Source: Cellulophaga baltica | Lineage (GTDB): Bacteria; Bacteroidota; Bacteroidia; Flavobacteriales; Flavobacteriaceae | Assembly: GCF_900102165.1 (NCBI RefSeq) | Contig: NZ_FNBD01000006.1 | Coordinates: 1-64,000 of the forward strand | DNA length: 64,000 nucleotides | Direction of reading: 5' to 3' | Shown: in pieces, positions 42,625 through 52,433 of the stretch | How positions within the stretch are numbered: the stretch's first letter is position 1 | Layout of the letters: every line of letters starts with the position of its first letter | Translations under genes and position numbers: made by a program | The notes under the pieces: generated by a model | The model's input: only the letters and a program-made list of their open reading frames with translations | Database searches by the model: none | What the model was told of the DNA's origin: nothing

Positions 42625-43751
42625 TATTTTACGTACTCGATAATTTCTAATCCATAACCTATAATACCTACACGTTTAGACTGTATGGTATTGGTTAGTA
42701 GTTTTACTTTAGAAATATTAAGGTCGTGTAATATCTGTGCACCAACGCCAAAATCTTTGGCATCCATCTCAATTTTAGGCGCTTTCATTTCTCCTTTGGC
42801 TTGTAGTGCTTTCAAGTCTGATAATCTATTTAAAAGATTTAAAGACTGACTTTCTTGATTGATGAACAAAAAGGCACCTTTACCTTCGGCATTAATCGCA
42901 TTAAACATATCCTCAAGTTTCTTATCAGGATTGTTGGTGAGCGTACCAAGAATATCATTATTCACTAAAGTAGAATTAATTCTCGTAAGAATTTTTTCGT
43001 CTTTCTTCCAAGTGCCTTTGGTTAAAGCAATATGTACTTGATCGTTTGTAGTTTGTTGGTAAGCACGCAATCTAAAATCTCCAAAACGAGTGGTAATAGT
43101 GAAGTCTTCTTTTTTCTCTATTAAACTATCGTGTTCCATACGGTAGGCAATTAAAGCCTCGATAGAAACAATCTTTAAATCGTGTTTTTTAGCAACTTCC
43201 ATTAGTTCTGGTAAGCGCGCCATAGAACCATCTTCGTTCATAATCTCCACGATAACACCAGCGGGTTGTAAGCCTGCCAATCGGGCAAAATCTATAGCTG
43301 CTTCGGTATGGCCGGTTCTACGTAAAACGCCACCTTCTTTCGCCACTAAAGGAAAAATATGCCCTGGTCTCGCCAAATCAAAAGGTTTGGTCTCAGGATC
43401 TGTTAAGGATAGTACGGTTTTGGCTCTATCTCCGGCAGAAATACCAGTGGTAACTCCTTTACCTCGTAAATCTACAGATACTGTAAAAGCGGTTTCCATA
43501 TGGTCTGTGTTGTTGGTGACCATCATAGGCAAGCCTAACTCTTTACATCTGCTTTCAGTTAAAGGGGTACAAATAAGTCCACGACCTTGCGAAGCCATAA
43601 AATTGATTACTTCAGGAGTAACCAATTCTGCAGCGGCTAAAAAGTCGCCTTCATTTTCTCTATTTTCGTCATCAACAACTATAATAACTTTACCGTTTTT
43701 AATATCGATAATTGCGTCTTCTATAGCATCTAGATTCCTCATATTGTCCAT
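42621..43751 (-). CDS. ribB: 3,4-dihydroxy-2-butanone-4-phosphate synthase with degenerate RibA domain
   Basis: The 376-residue protein has an intact N-terminal RibB domain (DDENRENEGDFL, then SQGRGLICTPL and HTEAAIDFARLAG), which makes the four-carbon precursor of riboflavin. The C-terminal half is a GTP cyclohydrolase II fold without the zinc cysteines (expected CxxxxxxxxCxC is NSTLVNNDILGTLTNN) and without the catalytic GRGIGL arm (it reads NQESQSLNLLN). It should therefore not make GTP-derived pyrimidine. It is last in the tpx-to-ribB operon. Confidence 0.88.
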   Translation of the reverse strand: MDNMRNLDAIEDAIIDIKNGKVIIVVDDENRENEGDFLAAAELVTPEVINFMASQGRGLICTPLTESRCKELGLPMMVTNNTDHMETAFTVSVDLRGKGVTTGISAGDRAKTVLSLTDPETKPFDLARPGHIFPLVAKEGGVLRRTGHTEAAIDFARLAGLQPAGVIVEIMNEDGSMARLPELMEVAKKHDLKIVSIEALIAYRMEHDSLIEKKEDFTITTRFGDFRLRAYQQTTNDQVHIALTKGTWKKDEKILTRINSTLVNNDILGTLTNNPDKKLEDMFNAINAEGKGAFLFINQESQSLNLLNRLSDLKALQAKGEMKAPKIEMDAKDFGVGAQILHDLNISKVKLLTNTIQSKRVGIIGYGLEIIEYVKY

Positions 43752-43756
43752 ATGTT

Positions 43757-45238
43757 TTATTTTGTACTAGGCATTAATTTTTTAAAACCATTTTTAAAGA
43801 AGTCTATAACGACTCCAAAACTTATCAATCCTTTATCTTCTGTAGCCCTTTTTGTTAAAAAGATTCCCAAGGGGAGCATAATTAAGGTAGATGCCCAAGC
43901 TCCGATAATAGGACTCATGTTTCCTTCCTTAGCATAGTTTTCAGAAAATACACCAATAAAGTAATAGGTTAGAAACAAGATAATGGCAACAACCATAGGT
44001 AACCCTAATCCGCCTTTTCTAATAATAGCCCCTAAAGGTGCCCCTACAAAGAATAACACAATACAGGATAAGGCCAAAGCAAACTTTTTATGCAACGATA
44101 CAATGTGCATATTGTAGATCTTATAGCGTTTATCCATTTCATCTTTCTTACTGCTTACAGAAGCAATAATATTGGTAGTGGTATTCTTTGCCGCATTCAA
44201 AATCTGACTCTTTTGATATGCTGGATATAAATTCACGATAGTAAGCGTGTCAAAAACGGCTTTTTGTAAGCGTAAAGAATCTTTACTTACCGGTACAAAA
44301 TTAGCCCGATCTACACTGTCTTTTTTTGATAATACAGCAAAGGCTCCTGCGCGGTTGTGAATACTCTTAGAAAAAGTTTCTATAATAGACAGGTTGTTCT
44401 TTTTAATAGAATCGGCATCCTTAATTAACCGAACTACATTTTTCATCTTATCTGTAGTTACCGCTCTATCTTCTTCAAGATTAACGTCTAATTTAGAGAT
44501 ATCTTGATTGATGGTATAAACTTCAAAACTCGATTTAGCAAAGGGGAATTTCTTATTTTCAGAAGTTTTCTTTTTTTCGATGTCCTCATAATAATGGCCA
44601 TCTCTTAAAACCAATTTTAAAATATCAGATCCTTCACTACTGACCAATTCGCCAGTTTTGGCTTTAATAACCGTATTATTAATGCTGTTATTAGATTTTT
44701 TATGGATGATAACATTCTCTAGAAAACGATCATTATCGCCATATTTACGATCTACCTTCATATTCATGTTGGTACCTTCTAAATCGCTAAAAGCACCTTC
44801 GACAATGGCTGTAGAGGGTTTTACTTGTCCAATATTTTTTCTGAGGTTGTATATTTTCTGTTCGGAAGCAGGGATGACGCTATTGGCAAAATAAAATACC
44901 ACAATCCCTAAAATGGAAACAAAAATAATTAAAGGTCGCATAGACCGTTGCAAAGAAATACCAGAGGCTTTCATTGCGGCAAATTCATAATTCTCGGCTA
45001 TGGAACCAAAGGTTAAAATTGAGGCTAGAAGCACCGTCAACGGAAGTACCTTCTCCATAAGATTGGGCATAATATAGAAGAGAAACTTAAGGATAATCAT
45101 AATATCCAAGCCTCTACCAGCCAAATCGTCTATAAACAGCCAAATCGTTTGAAATATGAAGATGAGCATCAATATTGCAAACGAGCTGAAGAAATTGTAT
45201 AAGAATCTACTTAATAAATAACGGTCTAATATTCTCAA
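43757..45238 (-). CDS. LptF/LptG-family lipopolysaccharide export permease
   Basis: The 493-residue YjgP/YjgQ-type permease has three membrane helices at the N-terminus (LYNFFSSFAILMLIFIFQTIW and two more), a large periplasmic domain (about residues 120-370) and three C-terminal helices. It moves lipopolysaccharide from the inner membrane toward the periplasmic bridge with LptB. Whether it is LptF or LptG cannot be told. It is only 3 nt from lolA and 5 nt from ribB. Confidence 0.9.
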   Translation of the reverse strand: MRILDRYLLSRFLYNFFSSFAILMLIFIFQTIWLFIDDLAGRGLDIMIILKFLFYIMPNLMEKVLPLTVLLASILTFGSIAENYEFAAMKASGISLQRSMRPLIIFVSILGIVVFYFANSVIPASEQKIYNLRKNIGQVKPSTAIVEGAFSDLEGTNMNMKVDRKYGDNDRFLENVIIHKKSNNSINNTVIKAKTGELVSSEGSDILKLVLRDGHYYEDIEKKKTSENKKFPFAKSSFEVYTINQDISKLDVNLEEDRAVTTDKMKNVVRLIKDADSIKKNNLSIIETFSKSIHNRAGAFAVLSKKDSVDRANFVPVSKDSLRLQKAVFDTLTIVNLYPAYQKSQILNAAKNTTTNIIASVSSKKDEMDKRYKIYNMHIVSLHKKFALALSCIVLFFVGAPLGAIIRKGGLGLPMVVAIILFLTYYFIGVFSENYAKEGNMSPIIGAWASTLIMLPLGIFLTKRATEDKGLISFGVVIDFFKNGFKKLMPSTK

Positions 45239-45241
45239 TGC

Positions 45242-45889
45242 TTAATTCCTTATGATATAATAGCCTTCTTTTTTGTACTTAGCTTCATCAAATGTAAATA
45301 AGGTTTTTGATAAAGTTTGATTTGTTTTAAAAGAATTAACAGTGATGGTTGTTTTAGTTCCGTTTTTACCTGTTTCAATCAATTTATAGATGTGTTTTGT
45401 TTCTGCATCAATGCCTAAAAGGATAGATTTAATCTCAGAATTAGTATCTATAGGTGTCAATTTTACAAACTGAATTTTTCTACCCTGAATAGTTTGAAGA
45501 ATGTCCATCTCGTAATTATGTCCTTTTTTGTAAAAAGTCAACATTTTGGAAGGAGTGATGGTATTTTCTTCCGTAGATTTCGCTTCAATAGTTACTTCTT
45601 CGTTTTCTGGAACAATAGTATACACTTTACTACCATCAAACAACTGCTGAGAGCCTAAGTAGTTAAATAAATACTTATCGCCCTTCATCGTAACATCACC
45701 GCGAGTTTCTTGGTTGATATTTGCTTCTTTATTATTTAAAGCATATTTAAAATCTACGTAAATATTGTCATAACTTTTTACCTTGTTGTACACATCATCC
45801 AACAAAGTTTTTGCTTTTGCGGAAGATTGCGCCATAGATAGGGCAGAGGTGAAAAGTGCTACTAAAACAATAATCTTTTTCATAATCAA
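45242..45889 (-). CDS. lolA: LolA-like outer membrane lipoprotein carrier
   Basis: The 215-residue product has a signal peptide (MKKIIVLVALFTSALSMAQ) and the LolA beta-barrel-like fold (VYNKVKSYDNIYVDFKYAL, GDVTMKGDKYLFNY, LLGIDAETKHIYKLI). It is a periplasmic chaperone for lipoproteins. It sits between ftsK and the LptF/G permease in one operon. Starting at the second Met (MKKI) is equally possible. Confidence 0.85.
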   Translation of the reverse strand: MIMKKIIVLVALFTSALSMAQSSAKAKTLLDDVYNKVKSYDNIYVDFKYALNNKEANINQETRGDVTMKGDKYLFNYLGSQQLFDGSKVYTIVPENEEVTIEAKSTEENTITPSKMLTFYKKGHNYEMDILQTIQGRKIQFVKLTPIDTNSEIKSILLGIDAETKHIYKLIETGKNGTKTTITVNSFKTNQTLSKTLFTFDEAKYKKEGYYIIRN

Positions 45890-45892
45890 ATT

Positions 45893-48301
45893 TTATTTTT
45901 TTTCGTTGTTAAAAATTACTTCAAGAGCGGCCATGTCTGTGACATATACCTGTCTGGCTTTACTACCTTCAAACGGACCCACAATACCTGCTGCCTCTAA
46001 TTGATCAATAATTCTACCGGCTCTATTATAACCTAATTTTAGTTTTCTTTGGATTAAAGATGCCGATCCTTGCTGTGCAATTACAATAACTTCTGCAGCT
46101 TCACGGAATAAAGCATCTCTATCTGTGATGTTATTATCAAGACTTGTGCCAGAATCTTCTCCAACATATTCTGGAAGCAAATGGGCATCTGGATATGCGC
46201 GCTGAGAGCCTATGAATTCTACAATCTTAGCAACTTCAGGTGTATCAACAAAAGCACACTGAATTCGTGTCACATCATTTCCTTGGGTGTATAACATGTC
46301 ACCACGACCAATAAGTTGGTCTGCACCTTGTGCATCTAAAATAGTACGGGAATCTATCTTAGAGGTTACTCTAAAAGCGATACGTGCCGGGAAGTTGGCT
46401 TTGATAATACCGGTAATAACGTTTACAGAAGGACGCTGAGTGGCTATAATTAAGTGAATACCAATAGCACGGGCAAGTTGCGCCAAACGTGCAATTGGAG
46501 TTTCTACTTCTTTACCCGCAGTCATAATCAAATCTGCAAACTCATCAATAACTAATACTATATAAGGTAGAAACATATGCCCATCATTAGGGTTAAGTTT
46601 TCTAGCTTTAAACTTTACATTATACTCTTTTATATTACGTACCAATGCCATTTTAAGCAATTCATACCGATTGTCCATCTCTATACAAAGCGAGTTTAAG
46701 GTGTGTATTACCTTAGTATTGTCGGTTATAATAGCATCTTCAGAATCTGGTAATTTTGCTAAAAAGTGACGTTCTATTTTGTTGAACAGAGTTAATTCTA
46801 CCTTTTTAGGATCAATCAATACAAATTTTACCTCCGCAGGGTGTTTCTTATAGAGTAATGAGGTTAATACCGCATTTAAACCAACAGACTTACCTTGTCC
46901 TGTTGCTCCTGCCATTAAGAGGTGAGGCATTTTAGCCAAATCGACAACGAATGTCTCGTTACTAATGGTTTTACCAAAAGCAATAGGCAATTGCATTTCT
47001 GCCTTCTGGAACTTACTAGACGTAATTACGGAGCGCATAGATACAATAGTGGCATTCTTGTTAGGAACCTCAATACCTATAGTTCCTTTCCCTGGAATAG
47101 GGGCGATAATACGAATTCCTAAAGCTGCAAGTGATAAAGCAATATCATCCTCTAAGTTTTTAATCTTAGAAATACGCACACCAGCTTCTGGAACAATCTC
47201 GTAAAGCGTTACCGTTGGTCCAATAGTAGCCTTAATTTGTGCGATACCTATCTTGTAGTTTTTTAAGGTTTCTACAATCTTATTTTTATTCTCTTCTAAT
47301 TCTTCTTGGTTGATGGTAATACCACCCGTTACTCCGTGTTGGTCTAATAAATCTATCGTAGGGAACTTATAATTCCCTAATTCTAGCGTAGGATCAAATT
47401 CGCCATAATCTTCCACCAATTTACTGGCTAGATTATCGGTTTCTTCTCCTTCTTCTACTATTTTTTCTACCTCCATAGGAAGTTCTTCTTCCACAACATC
47501 TTCTTCAACAGGAATGGTAACCTCAAAATCCTTATCTATAATGGTCTTGGTTTCCGTCTTAGTTTCTGTCTTGGTTTCCATTACTGGAATATCTTTTTTG
47601 TGGGTGTAGGTATCTACCACTTTTTGCTTTTCTTCTTTTTGAATAAGTGCTTCTATTTCTTCTTCAGAATAGGTTTCTGCCGCATCTTTTTCATTAAACT
47701 CTTTAGAAATAGCGCTTTTCTTATTCTTGTAGTATTCAGAAATATGATCTGGAGTTAACTTAAATAAACGCACTAAGATCACTACAAGACCAAAAATCAA
47801 TAGTAGTACTACGCCTAGTTTTCCGATATAATCTTGCATGAAATCATTCATCTCATAGCCTACTAATCCACCTAATAGCGGTCTTTTCTCAGCAAAGAAG
47901 CCTAAGCTTAGGGAGATCCATATGACAAAGACCAATCCCCAGATCCATTTTCTTAGGAGTCCTGTTTTGGTAAGACTTAAAAAGAGTCTTAAGCCACTAA
48001 TAAAGAAAAGGAAAGTGAATATTAAAGCCGCAATACCGAAACCTTTATAGACAAAAAGGTGACTAATAGCCGCACCAAATTTATTGAGTAGATTTTTTGC
48101 TTCTTGATTCCGATTAGAAAATTCGGAAAGTAAACTTTGGTCGTCCTGCCAGGTAAAAAAGAACGATATGAAAGCAAAAAAAAGTGCTACACTAAAAAGC
48201 ATGATTAAGCTTCCTAATATAATTTTATTTTGTTTTGATAATTTTAAAGACGCCTTTTTTTTAGGAGTCGTTGATTTTGAGCTTTTTGACTTTTTTGCCA
48301 T
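45893..48301 (-). CDS. ftsK: DNA translocase FtsK
   Basis: The 802-residue protein has four N-terminal membrane helices, a charged low-complexity linker (KTETKTETKT, residues about 240-290) and a motor domain with Walker A MAGATGQGKSVGLN and Walker B VLVIDEFADL. The C-terminal gamma winged helix begins around FREAAEVIVIAQQGSASLIQ. It pumps chromosomal DNA through the division septum and activates dimer resolution. The next gene starts 3 nt later. Confidence 0.95.
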   Translation of the reverse strand: MAKKSKSSKSTTPKKKASLKLSKQNKIILGSLIMLFSVALFFAFISFFFTWQDDQSLLSEFSNRNQEAKNLLNKFGAAISHLFVYKGFGIAALIFTFLFFISGLRLFLSLTKTGLLRKWIWGLVFVIWISLSLGFFAEKRPLLGGLVGYEMNDFMQDYIGKLGVVLLLIFGLVVILVRLFKLTPDHISEYYKNKKSAISKEFNEKDAAETYSEEEIEALIQKEEKQKVVDTYTHKKDIPVMETKTETKTETKTIIDKDFEVTIPVEEDVVEEELPMEVEKIVEEGEETDNLASKLVEDYGEFDPTLELGNYKFPTIDLLDQHGVTGGITINQEELEENKNKIVETLKNYKIGIAQIKATIGPTVTLYEIVPEAGVRISKIKNLEDDIALSLAALGIRIIAPIPGKGTIGIEVPNKNATIVSMRSVITSSKFQKAEMQLPIAFGKTISNETFVVDLAKMPHLLMAGATGQGKSVGLNAVLTSLLYKKHPAEVKFVLIDPKKVELTLFNKIERHFLAKLPDSEDAIITDNTKVIHTLNSLCIEMDNRYELLKMALVRNIKEYNVKFKARKLNPNDGHMFLPYIVLVIDEFADLIMTAGKEVETPIARLAQLARAIGIHLIIATQRPSVNVITGIIKANFPARIAFRVTSKIDSRTILDAQGADQLIGRGDMLYTQGNDVTRIQCAFVDTPEVAKIVEFIGSQRAYPDAHLLPEYVGEDSGTSLDNNITDRDALFREAAEVIVIAQQGSASLIQRKLKLGYNRAGRIIDQLEAAGIVGPFEGSKARQVYVTDMAALEVIFNNEKK

Positions 48302-48364
48302 TAAATCTTTTATTCTAGAGGGCTAAAATACAAATTTACCTTGTATGGGGAAGCTATAACGGAT

Positions 48365-48733
48365 CTAAAAAATCTTTGGGAGGTATATAATCATTCCAAT
48401 AATCGTAGATGCAATAGATACAAGCATTACAGCGCCTGCAGCAATATCTTTTATAAAACCAATTTTTTTGTCAAATTCTGGTTGTATGTAGTCCGATATT
48501 TTTTCTACAGCAGTATTCATTCCTTCTACGCCAAGAACTAATGCAATAGCGAATATTTGTAATATCCACTCTGTTTTGGTGATCTCAAAATAGAAACCAG
48601 CAATGGTCATAACAATAGCAATAAAAACCTGAATTTTTATACTTGCTTCCGTCCGAATTAAAAGAACGGCTCCACGCAAGGCGAAGCCGACACTCTTCAT
48701 TCTATTTACTAAAAAAGATTCTTTTTTAGGCAT
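48365..48733 (-). CDS. dgkA: Diacylglycerol kinase family protein
   Basis: The 122-residue membrane protein has three helices and the DgkA signature (IKIQVFIAIVMTIAGFYF, then ALVLGVEGMNTAVEKISDY, with Glu and Asn of the active site). It phosphorylates diacylglycerol or undecaprenol. Its start overlaps the tpx end by 8 nt, indicating translational coupling. Confidence 0.9.
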   Translation of the reverse strand: MPKKESFLVNRMKSVGFALRGAVLLIRTEASIKIQVFIAIVMTIAGFYFEITKTEWILQIFAIALVLGVEGMNTAVEKISDYIQPEFDKKIGFIKDIAAGAVMLVSIASTIIGMIIYLPKIF

Positions 48734-49232
48734 TTACTAACGCTTCTAATGCTGCTTTGTAATTAGGCTCGTCTACAGTTTCTGCAACTTGCTCCGTATA
48801 AATTACATTGCCTTCTTCATTTAAAACCACTACAGATCTAGAAAGTAATGGCGCTAATGGTCCGTCTGCAAAAGATAAACCATAGTTAGTTCCAAAATTA
48901 CCATCTTTAAAATCAGATAACATTTCTACATTACTTAAACCTTCTGCACCACAAAAACGTGCTTGTGCAAAGGGTAAATCTTTAGAGATACATAAAACAA
49001 CCGTATCTTTTAATTCGGATGCTTCTGTGTTAAACTGACGAACAGATTGTGCACAAGTTCCTGTATCTACACTAGGGAAAATATTTAAAACTACTTTTTT
49101 TCCTTTGTATTGCGATAAATCAGCAGAAGATAAATCGTTTTTTGTAAGTGTAAAGCTTGGAGCAGAAGTACCTACTGCAGGCAAACTTCCTATGGTATTT
49201 AATTTATTTCCTTTTAATGTTACAACAGCCAT
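48726..49232 (-). CDS. tpx: Thiol peroxidase Tpx
   Basis: The 168-residue peroxiredoxin has the peroxidatic Cys in SVDTGTCAQSVRQFN and the resolving Cys in QARFCGAEGLSN, at the spacing typical of Tpx. It reduces peroxides in the cytoplasm or periplasm; no signal peptide is seen. It is the first gene of the operon with dgkA, ftsK, lolA, lptF/G and ribB. Confidence 0.95.
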   Translation of the reverse strand: MAVVTLKGNKLNTIGSLPAVGTSAPSFTLTKNDLSSADLSQYKGKKVVLNIFPSVDTGTCAQSVRQFNTEASELKDTVVLCISKDLPFAQARFCGAEGLSNVEMLSDFKDGNFGTNYGLSFADGPLAPLLSRSVVVLNEEGNVIYTEQVAETVDEPNYKAALEALVNA

Positions 49233-49312
49233 AATTTTAATTGAATTTAATTCTTCGTGAAATTATAAAATATATCTTTTAAATGTTAAAATAGTTTTTG
49301 AAAATTTTAAAT

Positions 49313-49345
49313 AAAAAAAGTCCATTCGGATTAGAAATGGACTTT
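49313..49345 (-). terminator. Terminator of the peroxiredoxin-thioredoxin operon
   Basis: On the minus strand, AAAGTCCATT and AATGGACTTT pair around an 8-nt loop and are followed by a T tract, 20 nt after the last gene. Confidence 0.85.
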
Positions 49346-49364
49346 AAACTTTAAAAAGGGGCTC

Positions 49365-49622
49365 TTATTTATCTATAGAACCCATTACGCGTTGCATAAA
49401 GCCATTTAGGGCTTCTTTTTGAGAAGCGCCACTCTTAACTGCTTTATGAACTTCTATGGCTCCGTACATATTAGAGATTAACTCTCCAATAACATCTAGT
49501 TCCTCATCTTTAAGAGAAGGTACTTCTGTTAGTGCTTCAAGTGTTTCTATCGTTTCTAATACGTAGTCTTCATCATTCTCTTGGATGAAGTTTGTGAGGT
49601 GCTTAATTACTGGTAACTTCAC
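49365..49622 (-). CDS. DUF6952-type small protein
   Basis: The 85-residue acidic helical protein starts MKLPVIKHLTNFIQENDEDY. It overlaps the thioredoxin gene by 20 nt, so it is almost certainly translated with it. Such small partners follow Bacteroidota thioredoxin/peroxiredoxin pairs. The function is unknown. Confidence 0.75.
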   Translation of the reverse strand: MKLPVIKHLTNFIQENDEDYVLETIETLEALTEVPSLKDEELDVIGELISNMYGAIEVHKAVKSGASQKEALNGFMQRVMGSIDK

Positions 49623-49917
49623 TGATCAATTCTTTTAATACATCATACTTATTAGTTTGTACTTGATTCTTCAATTTTCCGCCTGTAAAGGCGGCAAAAG
49701 TTGGAAGATTATCTACATTGGCTAATTTTCTAGATTCCGGAAATTTCTCAGCATCAGCAAGGACAAAAGTAATATGCTCGTATGTTGTAGCCTCTTTTTT
49801 AAATTTAGGCTTCATAATACGACAATTACCACACCAAGTAGCAGAATATTGAACCACTACATTTTCATTTTGGTTAATAATTTCCTGTAAATTATCTTGT
49901 TCTAATTCTAAAATCAT
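49603..49917 (-). CDS. Thioredoxin family protein
   Basis: The 104-residue single-domain thioredoxin has the active site SATWCGNCRIMKP; the usual CGPC is replaced by CGNC. It likely reduces the adjacent peroxiredoxin. It lies 54 nt downstream of that gene, within the same operon. Confidence 0.88.
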   Translation of the reverse strand: MILELEQDNLQEIINQNENVVVQYSATWCGNCRIMKPKFKKEATTYEHITFVLADAEKFPESRKLANVDNLPTFAAFTGGKLKNQVQTNKYDVLKELISEVTSN

Positions 49918-49971
49918 ACGTAATTAATTTAGAAATTAACCCCATCACCATAGGCAATGGGGACTATAAAT

Positions 49972-50616
49972 TTAGTTAATGTGACTTGCTAAATATTCTT
50001 TAGTTCCTTTAGCATTTGCTTGCATAGCATCTTTACCTTCTTCCCAGTTTGCAGGACAAACTTCGCCATTTTTCTGTACATGAGAATAGGCATCAATTAA
50101 ACGTAAAAATTCATTCACGTTTCTACCTACTGGCATATGGTTTACGCCTTCATGAAATACAGTACCTTCCTCATCTATTAAGTACGTAGCTCTGTATGTT
50201 ACATTATCACCTTCTACAGTAACAACTCCCGTCTCGTCATTGTACTCTTCGTTCGTAATATCTAAGATTCCTAAAGTAGACGCTAAATTTCTATTGCTGT
50301 CTGCTAAGATAGGATACGTTACCCCTTCTATCCCTCCATTATCTTTTGCTGTACTTAACCATGCAAAATGAACCTCAGGAGTATCACAGGAAGCACCAAT
50401 AACTATCGTGTTTCTTTTTTCAAATTCGCCTAATGCAGCTTGAAAAGCATGCAATTCTGTAGGGCAAACAAAAGTAAAATCTTTAGGATACCAGAAAAGA
50501 ACAACTTTTTTATTATTCCTTTGAGCTTCTTCTAAAACGTTAATCTTAAAAGTATCTCCTAGATCATTCATTGCGTTTACGTTTAAACTTGGAAACTTTT
50601 TACCTACTATTGACAT
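49972..50616 (-). CDS. AhpC/Prx1-type peroxiredoxin
   Basis: The 214-residue 2-Cys peroxiredoxin has the peroxidatic Cys in FTFVCPTELHAFQ and the resolving Cys in NGEVCPANWEEGK near the C-terminus. It reduces hydrogen and organic peroxides with electrons from thioredoxin, whose gene follows. A palindromic element and an OxyR-like half-site lie about 90-140 nt upstream. Confidence 0.93.
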   Translation of the reverse strand: MSIVGKKFPSLNVNAMNDLGDTFKINVLEEAQRNNKKVVLFWYPKDFTFVCPTELHAFQAALGEFEKRNTIVIGASCDTPEVHFAWLSTAKDNGGIEGVTYPILADSNRNLASTLGILDITNEEYNDETGVVTVEGDNVTYRATYLIDEEGTVFHEGVNHMPVGRNVNEFLRLIDAYSHVQKNGEVCPANWEEGKDAMQANAKGTKEYLASHIN

Positions 50617-50701
50617 ATTCTATTAATTTTTTAGTGTTTTTATCTACCGTAAAATTAAGATTAGAAAAGGAGAATAGGACGAATAAATATTTAAAAAATT
50701 G

Positions 50702-50752
50702 ATAGGTCCATACTATTTATTGATGATAGAATCCATAACAGATAAATAGTAT
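50702..50752. promoter_or_regulatory. OxyR-like half-site and 11-bp inverted repeat before the peroxiredoxin
   Basis: ATAG-N7-CTAT (50702-50716) matches half of the OxyR consensus; a second ATAG occurs two bases late. It overlaps a perfect inverted repeat with arms ATACTATTTAT and ATAAATAGTAT (50710-50752). It is placed 86-136 nt before the peroxiredoxin start, consistent with peroxide control. It could also end nhaC transcription. Confidence 0.4.
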
Positions 50753-50856
50753 TAAATCTATAATTTTAGGGAAGATATTTTATGAGTTTGGCAATAGAAT
50801 GATGCTTACGTAGTGATTATCGTAGCTTGTAATTTTTTAAGGTGAAAAACTATTTT

Positions 50857-52362
50857 TTAAACGGTTGCAGTTTCTTTTTTCTCTCCTTTAACCAGACGCT
50901 TGATTTTAATGTTTAATCCTGCGAATATTAAGGTCATTATAGGGCTTAGCCAATTGAATATGGCGAATACCAGATAATCTACCACAGGAACTCCAAGAAC
51001 GCTACTGTGGTAAGCACCACAGGTATTCCAAGGAATTAATACAGACGTCACCGTTCCTGAATCTTCCAGAGTTCTACTTAAGTTTTCGGGAGCCAAGCCT
51101 TTGTCTTTATAAGCTTTAGCAAACATTTTTCCCGGAACTACTAAGGCTAAATATTGATCAGATGCCGTTACATTTAAGGCAATACAACTAGCTACAGTAC
51201 TCGCAAATAAGCTAAAGGTAGATTGGGCTAAACTTAATAAAGATCTACTTATTCTAGCAAGCGCACCGATACCATCCATAATACCACCAAAAACCATGGC
51301 GCAAATAATTAACCAGATAGTGCCCAACATGCCCGCCATTCCTTTGGAAGCAAATAAATCACTCAAGGCAGCATTTTCGGTAGCAATAGCCGTCTTCACG
51401 GTAATTGCGTTTAAAATTCCTTTGTAGGCAGACTCAAAGGTGAGTGAGGCTGCACCCGTGATGTTCATTACTATTTCTGGTTGAAATAGTATCGCAAAAA
51501 CACCACCCAATAAAGTACCTACTAATAAGGCTAAAAGGGGAGGAGCTTTCTTTAATATTAAGGCAATTACAACCAATGGAACAATAAATAACCATCCCGT
51601 AATATTAAAGGTATCATCAATAGAATTTAGAATAGATTGTGTATCAGCAGTACCAGTAGTATCAATATTAAAACCTAAAATTATAAAAACAATTAAGGTT
51701 ACCGATATGGTTGGAATGGTGGTGTAGAACATATATTTAATATGCGTAAACAATTCTCCTCCTGCCATAGCTGGTGCTAAGTTTGTGGTATCACTCAATG
51801 GCGACATCTTATCTCCAAAGTAGGCGCCAGATAAAATAGCGCCTGCCGTCATCCCTAAAGGAATTCCTAAAGTATTACCAATACCAATTAAGGCAATACC
51901 TACGGTTGCAGAGGTAGTCCATGAGCTTCCTGTAGCTACCGAGATTACGGAACAAATAATGACACATGCCGCCAAAAATATTGTTGGATTTAATACTTGA
52001 AGTCCATAATAAATCATAGACGGAATTATACCACTTACCAACCAGGTTCCCGAAAGGGCACCTACCATTAGTAAAATAAGTAAAGCTCCGGAGGTCGATT
52101 TTAAATTTTCTGCAACTTCCGCCATCATTTGCTCGTAGCTTACTTTATTAAAGAAACCTACAATAGCGGCGACAGCGCCACCTAATAATAATATAAATTG
52201 GTTAGAACCACTTAATGCATCATCACCAAAAACAAATACGTTGTACGCCAACATGCCTACTAAAATGAATACTGGAATTAAAGCTTCCCAAATGCTCAGC
52301 TCTTTATTTTCTACAATGTGTTCATTTTCAGGTCCCGAAGGATTTAAGCTTTGATTTTGCAT
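50857..52362 (-). CDS. nhaC: Na+/H+ antiporter NhaC
   Basis: The 501-residue integral membrane protein has about 11-12 helices. NhaC signatures include GSSWTTSATVGIALIGIG, SGAYFGDKMSPLSDTTNLAP and GTVTSVLIPWNTCGAY. It exchanges sodium for protons. It starts 71 nt after the methionine gamma-lyase-like gene on the same strand, so the two may share a transcript. Confidence 0.9.
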   Translation of the reverse strand: MQNQSLNPSGPENEHIVENKELSIWEALIPVFILVGMLAYNVFVFGDDALSGSNQFILLLGGAVAAIVGFFNKVSYEQMMAEVAENLKSTSGALLILLMVGALSGTWLVSGIIPSMIYYGLQVLNPTIFLAACVIICSVISVATGSSWTTSATVGIALIGIGNTLGIPLGMTAGAILSGAYFGDKMSPLSDTTNLAPAMAGGELFTHIKYMFYTTIPTISVTLIVFIILGFNIDTTGTADTQSILNSIDDTFNITGWLFIVPLVVIALILKKAPPLLALLVGTLLGGVFAILFQPEIVMNITGAASLTFESAYKGILNAITVKTAIATENAALSDLFASKGMAGMLGTIWLIICAMVFGGIMDGIGALARISRSLLSLAQSTFSLFASTVASCIALNVTASDQYLALVVPGKMFAKAYKDKGLAPENLSRTLEDSGTVTSVLIPWNTCGAYHSSVLGVPVVDYLVFAIFNWLSPIMTLIFAGLNIKIKRLVKGEKKETATV

Positions 52363-52433
52363 TAAAAATGTAATTTGTTATTCCGTAATAATACGATTTT
52401 GGCGCTATTCCTGCAAGTGTGGTATACGGTATT

